A stretch of 8,680 bases of DNA from an uncultured Oscillospiraceae bacterium. GTDB taxonomy: Bacteria; Bacillota; Clostridia; Oscillospirales; Oscillospiraceae. A program made the position numbers and the translations under genes. Position 1 is the stretch's first letter; each line of letters opens with the position of its first letter. Shown one piece after another: positions 1 to 4,985 of the stretch. The notes below the pieces were generated by a model, which worked only from the letters and a program-made list of their open reading frames with translations, searched no databases and had not been told where the DNA came from. The stretch spans positions 1-8,680 of the forward strand of contig CAJTYO010000088.1 in NCBI GenBank assembly GCA_910584045.1, written 5' to 3'.

Positions 1-40
1 TTGTCAAAATTTTTCTTCTTTTCATGATAGTTTCTCCATC

Positions 41-75
41 AGAAAAGCCGTGCGGACTTTTTCAGCCCGCACGGC
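41..75 (-). terminator. Rho-independent terminator after the last secreted-protein gene
   Basis: A 9-bp perfect stem (GCCGTGCGG at 47-55 with CCGCACGGC at 67-75) encloses an 11-nt loop. Read on the minus strand it is followed at once by TTTTCT. It begins 9 bp beyond the TGA of the 219-residue gene, so it probably ends the transcript that carries the secreted-protein genes. Confidence 0.85.
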
Positions 76-83
76 GCAGCGGG

Positions 84-743
84 TCAGCTGTAGGAGATTG
101 GCGTAAACGTGAACGCCACCGTTACATTGACGCCATCCTTGCTGTTCCATGCGTTTGCGGGGGTTTTCACCGCGTCGCCGGACAGGCGAAACGGCGCATA
201 GCCGCCCTCAGCCACCTCGCCGTCCAGGGTCCGGGCGGAGAGCGTGAATATTTGTTTCATTGTTTTCGGTGCGCCGGGAATCACGGCGAGGTGCTTCGCC
301 GCGTCATACGCGGGAGCCCACTCCACATCATCCGTCAGGTCATCCGTCTCGGCCTGCACAATCTCAAAGTATACAAACGCGCGCTTATCTGAACCTGCGC
401 CGTTCGTCGGAGAGGACGCCAGCGTCATGTTGCTGCCCTCTTTGACCGATCCGCTTACCTCCACATCCACCACCAGAGGCACCTCACTGTAATTTATAAC
501 CATGGAAGGCGTGGAGATGATCTGGTCGGTATCGCTCTCACCATCAATGTATACGGGGAGCTTAAGCGGATTTATATATACCGAGGCGTAGCTGGGCACT
601 GTTACGCGGATGACAGGAAGCCTACAGCGTGCTGTGATGATAATGGACCGCTGATTTCCTTTATTCGATGCCGCCGCAGGGAGCTGCGCGGAAAAGAGCA
701 GGACCAGCGCCAGCACGGCGCATAGCAGCCGTTTTCGCTTCAT
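84..743 (-). CDS. Secreted protein, paralogue of the gene upstream (219 aa)
   Basis: I do not recognise a named family. The N-terminus is a classic Sec signal peptide: basic MKRKR, a hydrophobic core to about residue 20, then a small-residue cleavage region (PAAAS, about 22-26). The mature part matches the first 230 residues of the neighbouring 335-residue protein. Both have a strand with VTVPS, then INP, L, P and Y, then a second block ending in V-SG-V or ITGEV. Both also have a late GEV/GEL..GG.A.FRLSG motif and end the domain with V.VAFTF/SF.P. This copy stops there and lacks the extra C-terminal domain. There is no LPXTG or other sorting signal, so it is probably exported and either released or held by a partner. 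The start has AGAGG about 8 nt upstream. It lies 87 bp after its paralogue, with a GC-rich hairpin between, which suggests one operon with reduced read-through. A tandem duplication is the likely origin. Confidence 0.8.
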   Translation of the reverse strand: MKRKRLLCAVLALVLLFSAQLPAAASNKGNQRSIIITARCRLPVIRVTVPSYASVYINPLKLPVYIDGESDTDQIISTPSMVINYSEVPLVVDVEVSGSVKEGSNMTLASSPTNGAGSDKRAFVYFEIVQAETDDLTDDVEWAPAYDAAKHLAVIPGAPKTMKQIFTLSARTLDGEVAEGGYAPFRLSGDAVKTPANAWNSKDGVNVTVAFTFTPISYS

Positions 744-764
744 GGTCTGTTTCCTCTTATAAAG

Positions 765-795
765 GGGCCGCGCGGGCGGTTGCGCCGCGCGGCCC
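765..795 (-). terminator. GC-rich hairpin between the two paralogous secreted-protein genes
   Basis: An 11-bp perfect stem (GGGCCGCGCGG at 765-775, CCGCGCGGCCC at 785-795) with a 9-nt loop. On the minus strand it is followed by CCTTTATAAG, a weak U-tract, and then by the ribosome binding site of the 219-residue gene. It could be a leaky terminator or an mRNA-end stabiliser that sets the ratio of the two proteins. The stem is seen directly; the function is inferred. Confidence 0.5.
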
Positions 796-830
796 GGAAA
801 ATTGGGGTTAAGTTACTTCAGCTGAAATGA

Positions 831-1838
831 TTAGGCGGCTGTGCACTCGATCTCGGCAACGTAGGGAATACCGTCAGCATCCGTGACCGTGACCTTAAGG
901 GTAACCTTCTCACCGCTCGCGGCAGCACTACCTGTAGCAGGAACTTTCACCTTAGCCTCATTGGGATTTGTACCTGCCTCCAGAGTGAATCCAGCGGCCT
1001 TCTCACCAACCAGCTCCCACTTGGTGTTCGCAGTGGTAAAGGCAAAGTCGGCCGGGAGATCCTTATCGGGAGTCAGCTTTATAGTAGTGGCCACATTCCC
1101 AATTTGAGAAGCATCACCAGAAGCGGTGGCTGCAAGCGTACCAGCGTTCTTCACAAACTCGGCGGGCTCGAAGCTGAAAGCAACCTTGACGCTGAAGGTA
1201 TCAGCAGTGGTCCACTCAGCCTTCTTGGCAACATTACCGGACAGACGGAAGTAGGCAGCGCCGCCCTTCTGCAGCTCGCCATCCTTACCCTCTCTCAGGG
1301 TGATGATGTCAGCAAAATCCGCAGCGGTGGTGCTAACAACAGCAGGAGTCGCAGGAAGGGCATCCGCGTCATCCAGCTTGGCAAAACCGCCAATCAGGAC
1401 GCTGGCGTCCTCCAGATTAGCCTCGGTCAGGGCAGTAGCGGGGAACATCTGGAACAGAACATATCCTTCCTTATCTGTTACAGTATCCGCAGGTGCGGCA
1501 GTGGCAAACTCAAAGCCGCTGCCGGTCGGCACCTCGCCGGTAATCTTAGCGCTGACAGACAGAGCCACGGAGCTTCTGTTCTGGACAGTCAGGGGAGCGC
1601 CGGTGGTGATCTGCTGGCCGCTGATGGAGTTGTTCTCATCCAGGGTGTAGGGCAGACCGTAGGGATTGATGACAGCCTTACCGGTGGAGGGGACCGTCAC
1701 AGCCAGGTTGATGGGGGTGTAGGTGCCGTTGATGTTGGTGGTATTCTTCTCCGCAGCAAGGGCGGGGACGGCCATGGACAGCGTCAGAGCACCGGCCAGG
1801 ACAGTTGAAGCGATGCGCTTCAGATTCATGGGCTTCAT
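831..1838 (-). CDS. Secreted two-domain surface protein with Ig-like C-terminal domain (335 aa)
   Basis: The signal peptide is clear: MKPMNLKR, a hydrophobic stretch from about 9 to 24, then an ALA-A cleavage region near residues 27-29. Residues about 35-230 form the domain shared with the 219-residue paralogue. Landmarks are AVTVPSTG, INPYGLPYTLD, SVSAKITGEV, LQKGGAAYFRLSG and VKVAFSFEP. Residues about 235-335 form a second domain rich in Thr, Ala and Val. It has alternating strands and a final VTLKVTVTDADGIPYVAEI pattern that resembles a bacterial Ig-like fold. No LPXTG anchor, choline-binding repeat or S-layer homology repeat is visible. AAGGAG lies 7 nt before the ATG at 1836-1838, which supports this start; an internal ATG at codon 4 is possible. 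It sits 56 bp after the membrane-protein gene, so co-transcription is likely. The role may be in the cell surface or adhesion, but this is inference. The family is unknown to me. Confidence 0.8.
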   Translation of the reverse strand: MKPMNLKRIASTVLAGALTLSMAVPALAAEKNTTNINGTYTPINLAVTVPSTGKAVINPYGLPYTLDENNSISGQQITTGAPLTVQNRSSVALSVSAKITGEVPTGSGFEFATAAPADTVTDKEGYVLFQMFPATALTEANLEDASVLIGGFAKLDDADALPATPAVVSTTAADFADIITLREGKDGELQKGGAAYFRLSGNVAKKAEWTTADTFSVKVAFSFEPAEFVKNAGTLAATASGDASQIGNVATTIKLTPDKDLPADFAFTTANTKWELVGEKAAGFTLEAGTNPNEAKVKVPATGSAAASGEKVTLKVTVTDADGIPYVAEIECTAA

Positions 1839-1894
1839 AACTTTTCTCCTTTTTGTTATTTTGCATCAGCCAGGGGCCGAGACAAACAAATCAA

Positions 1895-2455
1895 CTATTT
1901 TTCCGCGACGTGGAATTTAATCGTGTGTATAACTTGATTCTTAATCGCCTGCGTGCCGCTGTCGTCCGTCTCCACCTGGGTCACGACGACATATACGAGG
2001 TGGTCGCCAGGGTCCAGCGCGTGGTCCAGGGTAATCTCCTCAAAGCCGCTGCCCGGTGGAACCAGAGCCGACAAGAACAGCTGATCCGTCAGCGCGTCAT
2101 CAGCGTAAATGGTGAGGAACATATCATACAGATTGGACGCCGCGTTGGCGATCATGCAGGAAAAGGTCGTGCCATCCTCGCTGAACGCGTCGTTCTGGTA
2201 CTGCAAAGCAACCATTCCGTTTTTAGCGTTTTCCATGGCCTCGTCGATAGCGGCCTGGAGGGAATCCTCGTCCAGCATAACCTTGGCTTCCGTGGCATAG
2301 CCAATCTTCGGCGTCTGTTCATCGTTGAAGGATTGCAGTCCGCCGCGCCCTAAAACGACAGCCAAGACCGCGACCAGCAAGACGATCAGCGCCGCCAGCA
2401 GGATGATAATCCAGCGCTGGCCAGCCGGTTTTTTTGTTTCCGTAGATTGTGCCAT
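1895..2455 (-). CDS. Single-pass membrane protein of unknown function (186 aa)
   Basis: Residues 1-13 are polar and basic (MAQSTETKKPAGQ). Residues about 14-36 are a long run of Ile, Leu, Val and Ala, consistent with an uncleaved N-terminal membrane anchor with the rest outside the cell. The remaining 150 residues are acidic and look folded. They include LDEDSLQAAIDEAMENAKNG, a likely helix, and a late beta-rich part with PPGSGFEEITLDHALDPGDH and VYVVVTQVETDD. I do not recognise the family. A strong AGGAGGAAC ribosome binding site precedes the ATG at 2453-2455. The gene lies 158 bp downstream of flagellin, across three GC-rich hairpins, and 56 bp upstream of the secreted-protein pair, so it is likely the first gene of a three-gene surface-protein unit. 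The outside domain might work with the two secreted proteins; only the gene order suggests this. Confidence 0.75.
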   Translation of the reverse strand: MAQSTETKKPAGQRWIIILLAALIVLLVAVLAVVLGRGGLQSFNDEQTPKIGYATEAKVMLDEDSLQAAIDEAMENAKNGMVALQYQNDAFSEDGTTFSCMIANAASNLYDMFLTIYADDALTDQLFLSALVPPGSGFEEITLDHALDPGDHLVYVVVTQVETDDSGTQAIKNQVIHTIKFHVAEK

Positions 2456-2497
2456 TGATAGTTCCTCCTGATGATGAAACGCATGAGTTGCAGGATA

Positions 2498-2525
2498 CTC
2501 CGGCGGGGCGGAAACCCCGCCGGAG
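2498..2525 (-). terminator. Strong GC-rich hairpin after flagellin
   Basis: An 11-bp perfect stem (CTCCGGCGGGG at 2498-2508, CCCCGCCGGAG at 2515-2525) with a 6-nt loop. There is no U-tract on the minus strand (TATCCTGC follows), so it is a poor classical terminator. It may be a partial terminator, a 3'-end stabiliser for the abundant flagellin mRNA, or a block to exonucleases. It lies 42 bp upstream of the membrane-protein start. Confidence 0.5.
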
Positions 2526-2561
2526 CAGACGTCGATACTTCGGCCGCAGGGGACCGCCGTT

Positions 2562-2576
2562 GGCGGCTATGCCGCC
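2562..2576 (-). other. Small hairpin in the flagellin 3' region
   Basis: GGCGGC and GCCGCC (2562-2567, 2571-2576) form a 6-bp stem around a 3-nt loop. It is the middle of three consecutive GC-rich hairpins between flagellin and the next gene. A role in mRNA stability is possible but not shown. Confidence 0.4.
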
Positions 2577-2590
2577 GGTGAGCGACCCCG

Positions 2591-2613
2591 GCAGCAGCGA
2601 AAAGCGCCGCTGC
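2591..2613 (-). other. Hairpin directly after the flagellin stop codon
   Basis: A 9-bp stem with one A-C mismatch (GCAGCAGCG at 2591-2599, CGCCGCTGC at 2605-2613) and a 5-nt loop that reads CTTTT on the minus strand. It begins immediately after the TAA of flagellin. There is no U-tract behind it. An mRNA-end protector is more likely than a full terminator. Confidence 0.45.
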
Positions 2614-4353
2614 TTAGCCGAGCAGCTGGAGAACGCCCTGAGGAATCTGGTTGGCCTGGGCCAGCATGGCCTGGGCGGACTGCACCAGGATGTTGTTCTT
2701 GGTGTAGCTCATCATTTCCTCGGCGATGTCGGTGTCGCGGATGGTGGACTCGGCGTCCTGGATGTTCTCGCGCATCACGGACAGGTTGTTCTGGGTGTGC
2801 TCCAGACGGTTCTGGGTGGCGCCCAGCGTACCGCGGATGGAGGAAACCTGGTTGATGGCGTTCTTGATGGTGCCGATTGCCTCGGAGGCGCTGGCCTGGG
2901 AGCCGATGTTGATCTTGTCAATGCCCAGAGCCTTGGTGTGGATGTCGCCCACGGAGACCTTCAGCTGGTTGTAGCTCTCGGAGGTGTCGCCGATCTGCAG
3001 GGTCAGGCCCTTGTCGAGGATGGTGGGATCAACCTTGCCGGTCTGAACAAGGCCAGACCAGTTGGCAGCCTTGGAATCAACTGTTCCGGGAACACCATGG
3101 GTGCCCTTGCCGTCCGCACCGGCCAGATTATTCTTGGAATAATCTACGCCGCCCTCTTTCTCGGTAACGGTGATTACACCAGAAGCGGTAGTGGTGCCGA
3201 CCTTGAAACGGGTATTGTTCTGAGCGGCGGTGGACAGACGCTGGGCGGCATACTCCAGAAGCTTATCAGACTTTGCAGTCAGATCCGTCAGATCAACCAC
3301 GTTTTCCATGTTCTTGTACTTGCTGTCCGAACCCAGAGCGAAGACATAGGTCTCGTCGCCGATGGTCACAGTGCTGCCGTCCGCCACAGCCACCTTTCCG
3401 GAACCCGCAGTCTTAGACAGCTCAAACTTTGCCTGACCATACATCCGGCCTCTGGTGCTGTCCACGGCCTCCTGCTCCACGGTCACAGAGACCTCCTGCG
3501 CGTTATTGCCGTTGACCTCGCCCGCGGCGGTGTATTCAAAGTTGCCCGTACCGGTGTCAGCGAGCCACTCCTTTGTGGGGGCGTTGCTCATGGTGAACAC
3601 CAGCTTGTCGCCCGAGGCGGAAGCGGTCATTTGGAAACCATAGTCATCCTTCCAGGTGTCTTTTCCGCCCATTCCTGCAGCATTCCACTTTTCAGCAAAC
3701 TGCTTCGCCAGCTCGGAACCGCTGAGCGTTACGTCTTTGCCGACGTTGAGTTCCATATCCACGCCCCACAGGTTGAGCTTAACTGTGCCAGCCGCACTGG
3801 CAGTCACAGAAACCTTGGACAGGTCTACGGAGTAGATACCGGCCTGGGGATCCTTGCCCAGCTGACCGTCAGCGATGATGTTCGCGTCCGTAATAACGTC
3901 CTTATTATTGAGAACCTTGGTGCTGGCGTCCAGAGAACCGTCCAGCAGCTTGATGCCGTTGAAGTTGGAGCTGTCGGCGATACGGTTGATTTCGGCCTTC
4001 AGCTGATCGACTTCCTTCTGGAGGTTGGCACGGTCGACCTCGTTGTCATAGGTGCCGTTGGCGGACTGGGTGGCCAGGTTGACCATGCGGTTGAGCATGT
4101 CCTGAACCTCCTGCATGGCGCCTTCAGCGGTCTTCACGAGGCTGATGCCGTCCTTGACGTTCTTGCCTGCGGCCTCCAGGCCGGTGATCTGGGCGCGCAT
4201 CTTCTCGGAAATGGCCAGACCGGCGGCGTCGTCGCCCGCGCGGTTGATCTTGTAGCCGGAGGAGAGCTTCTCCAGGTTCTTGGAAACGGCGGAGGTGTTG
4301 ATGTTGTAGTTGCGGTAGGCGTTCATCGCCGCGATATTATGCTGAATTCTCAT
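2614..4353 (-). CDS. fliC: Flagellin, filament structural protein (579 aa)
   Basis: This is the subunit of the flagellar filament, exported unfolded through the flagellar type III system and polymerised outside the cell. The N-terminal D0/D1 part (about 1-140) is textbook: MRIQHNIAAMNAYRN, then LEKLSSGYKINRAGDDAAGLAISEKM, AEGAMQEVQDMLNRM, LATQSANGTYD and NFNGIKLLDG. The C-terminal D1/D0 part (about the last 85 residues) has SIRGTLGATQNRLEHT, NLSVMRENIQDAESTIRDTDIAEEM and the terminal MLAQANQIPQGVLQLLG. About 350 variable residues between them form the exposed filament surface, making it longer than minimal flagellins of about 275 residues. As usual there is no signal peptide. The ATG at 4351-4353 has an AAGGAG ribosome binding site at optimal distance. 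It lies 158 bp after csrA, and the leader holds two likely CsrA sites. Its first codons nearly match the guide of the upstream TnpB-like locus. No fliW or fliD is in the window. Confidence 0.97.
   Translation of the reverse strand: MRIQHNIAAMNAYRNYNINTSAVSKNLEKLSSGYKINRAGDDAAGLAISEKMRAQITGLEAAGKNVKDGISLVKTAEGAMQEVQDMLNRMVNLATQSANGTYDNEVDRANLQKEVDQLKAEINRIADSSNFNGIKLLDGSLDASTKVLNNKDVITDANIIADGQLGKDPQAGIYSVDLSKVSVTASAAGTVKLNLWGVDMELNVGKDVTLSGSELAKQFAEKWNAAGMGGKDTWKDDYGFQMTASASGDKLVFTMSNAPTKEWLADTGTGNFEYTAAGEVNGNNAQEVSVTVEQEAVDSTRGRMYGQAKFELSKTAGSGKVAVADGSTVTIGDETYVFALGSDSKYKNMENVVDLTDLTAKSDKLLEYAAQRLSTAAQNNTRFKVGTTTASGVITVTEKEGGVDYSKNNLAGADGKGTHGVPGTVDSKAANWSGLVQTGKVDPTILDKGLTLQIGDTSESYNQLKVSVGDIHTKALGIDKINIGSQASASEAIGTIKNAINQVSSIRGTLGATQNRLEHTQNNLSVMRENIQDAESTIRDTDIAEEMMSYTKNNILVQSAQAMLAQANQIPQGVLQLLG
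4336..4351 (-). promoter_or_regulatory. Predicted target site of the TldR guide in the flagellin start region
   Basis: The coding strand here reads GAGAATTCAGCATAAT, from the G of the start ATG to codon 6. It matches the guide-like sequence at 4787-4772 (GAGAATTCAACATAAT) at 15 of 16 positions, and identity ends sharply on the 3' side. The difference falls at guide position 10 and is silent in Gln4. Bases directly 5' on the coding strand are ACAAT, which would be the position of a transposon-adjacent motif. Binding here could block an elongating polymerase or cover the start region. Target status is inferred from the match and its position. Confidence 0.6.
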
Positions 4354-4361
4354 TGTATTCG

Positions 4362-4370
4362 TCTCCTTAC
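4362..4370 (-). promoter_or_regulatory. Flagellin ribosome binding site overlapping a CsrA site
   Basis: The minus strand reads GTAAGGAGA, with AAGGAG 9 nt before the ATG. The GGA core (4364-4366) lies inside the Shine-Dalgarno sequence. CsrA bound here would block the ribosome, as known for the downstream CsrA site in Bacillus hag mRNA. The ribosome binding site is clear; the CsrA role is inferred. Confidence 0.7.
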
Positions 4371-4388
4371 GAATTTTTTAGTGTGCCC

Positions 4389-4399
4389 CGCATCCTGCG
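4389..4399 (-). promoter_or_regulatory. Predicted upstream CsrA-binding hairpin in the flagellin leader
   Basis: The minus strand reads CGCAGGATGCG: CGC and GCG (or CGCA and TGCG) pair and present GGA in the loop. This fits the core of the known CsrA consensus (ACARGGAUGU in a small hairpin). It lies about 29 nt upstream of the GGA in the ribosome binding site, the two-site layout used by a CsrA dimer on Bacillus hag mRNA. Confidence 0.65.
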
Positions 4400-4406
4400 C
4401 CAGCAC

Positions 4407-4412
4407 ATTTAT
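4407..4412 (-). promoter_or_regulatory. Possible -10 element for flagellin
   Basis: The minus strand reads TATAAA followed by TG. Transcription would then start near 4400, giving a leader of about 47 nt that opens with the CsrA hairpin. I see no matching -35 at the right distance and no good sigma-28 motif (TAAA, spacer, GCCGATAT), so this is weak. Flagellin may instead be read from further upstream, through csrA. Confidence 0.25.
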
Positions 4413-4511
4413 AAGATTTCCAAGCCTCCCGGCCGCTGTGGCCCGGGCGTCCGGTCCGCTTGGCGCTGGGGGATATATTTCAACCAGCTCGTCAGCCGGA
4501 AGAAACCAGAT

Positions 4512-4730
4512 TCAGATGGGCAGCTCGGACGCATGGCCCTTGGGCGTACCAATCAGCCGTTCCGGCCTCTGTCCGCCCTCCCGTTCCCGCACCGCGCCGC
4601 GCACGATGGAGATCTCCCGGGGTGCGTCGATGGCAAGATAGGACCGGCCGCCCTCCGTTCGGTAGAGCTGCACAACAACGTCCTCGCCGATGGTGAGGTA
4701 TTCTCCGGGGGTCAGGGATAGTTTCAGCAT
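4512..4730 (-). CDS. csrA: CsrA, RNA-binding carbon storage / flagellin translation regulator (72 aa)
   Basis: CsrA is a small dimeric protein that binds GGA motifs in mRNA leaders and, in flagellated Firmicutes, represses flagellin translation until FliW binds it. The whole fold is visible: MLKLSLTPGEYLTIGEDVVV (beta 1-2), then YLAIDAPREISIVR (beta 4-5) and a C-terminal helix with VRERE. The two key RNA-contact residues of the Escherichia coli protein, Leu4 and Arg44, are at the same positions. The tail after about residue 52 is longer than the minimal 61-residue form and looks unstructured. The ATG at 4728-4730 has AAGGAGG 5 nt upstream. It lies 158 bp before flagellin, the standard genomic partner, and directly after the TldR guide region. 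A GGA hairpin in its leader suggests that it also controls itself. No fliW gene lies in this window. Confidence 0.92.
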   Translation of the reverse strand: MLKLSLTPGEYLTIGEDVVVQLYRTEGGRSYLAIDAPREISIVRGAVREREGGQRPERLIGTPKGHASELPI

Positions 4731-4753
4731 AGCGTCCTCCTTAGTCTGCCAGT

Positions 4754-4768
4754 GCGCGATCCTTGCGC
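4754..4768 (-). promoter_or_regulatory. Possible CsrA-binding hairpin in the csrA leader
   Basis: The minus strand reads GCGC AAGGATC GCGC, a 4-bp stem with GGA in the loop, 23 nt before the csrA start. The csrA ribosome binding site AAGGAGGA also has GGA cores. Together they suggest CsrA autoregulation. The hairpin also follows the guide 3' end by 3 nt, so it could instead mark or protect the end of the guide RNA. Confidence 0.45.
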
Positions 4769-4771
4769 TTA

Positions 4772-4787
4772 ATTATGTTGAATTCTC
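4772..4787 (-). other. Guide segment matching the flagellin start
   Basis: The minus strand reads GAGAATTCAACATAAT. It is the same sense as flagellin mRNA, so the RNA would pair with the template strand, as expected for a TnpB-type R-loop. The translation of its in-frame part, RIQHN, is the conserved flagellin start after Met1. Upstream (GTCCAC) and downstream (TAAGCG) bases do not match flagellin, so this is not a simple duplicated gene end. Sixteen nt is a usual guide length for TnpB-like proteins. Confidence 0.65.
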
Positions 4788-4985
4788 GTGGACTGCCAAC
4801 AAGGGCTTCCGGCGCGCCCGCCGGGCGGGGTTGCCGTCTTTTATTCCCACTCTGCGGCCCCCTCCGGGAGCGCTGCTCTCATGGGCAGATGCCGCTCTGT
4901 CCATCAGACCAGCGTTCCCGCAGACGGGACCGGACTTGCATGGGCGTTCACCGCCGTCCCGGGCGGCAATGCTGGGGACTGTATT
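4772..4985 (-). ncRNA. Predicted guide RNA (omega-RNA-like) of the TnpB-like repressor
   Basis: In TnpB systems the guide RNA is made from the 3' end of the tnpB transcript, with the scaffold first and the guide last. This 210-nt stretch starts at the tldR stop, codes for nothing convincing and is highly foldable. It holds a hairpin at 4951-4966 and a 10-bp stem with one mismatch (4865-4874 with 4911-4920). Nested inside that stem is TCTG/CAGA (4896-4899, 4905-4908). A further GC-rich hairpin lies at 4817-4829. The 3' end is the 16-nt guide. The 5' end is unknown and probably extends into the tldR coding region, as in TnpB omega-RNAs. I did not recognise a specific scaffold family; the call rests on position, structure and the guide match. 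Confidence 0.65.

Noticed and set aside
2449..4641. 730-residue open frame on the plus strand opposite flagellin and csrA
   Set aside because: It is antisense to a clear flagellin, is rich in Gly, Leu and Val as expected of a shadow frame, has no recognisable domain, and runs on into csrA and the intergenic region.
4772..4787. Guide-like 16-mer as a remnant of a duplicated flagellin gene
   Set aside because: The similarity stops abruptly at both ends, there is no ribosome binding site ahead of it, and the flanks do not continue the flagellin reading frame.
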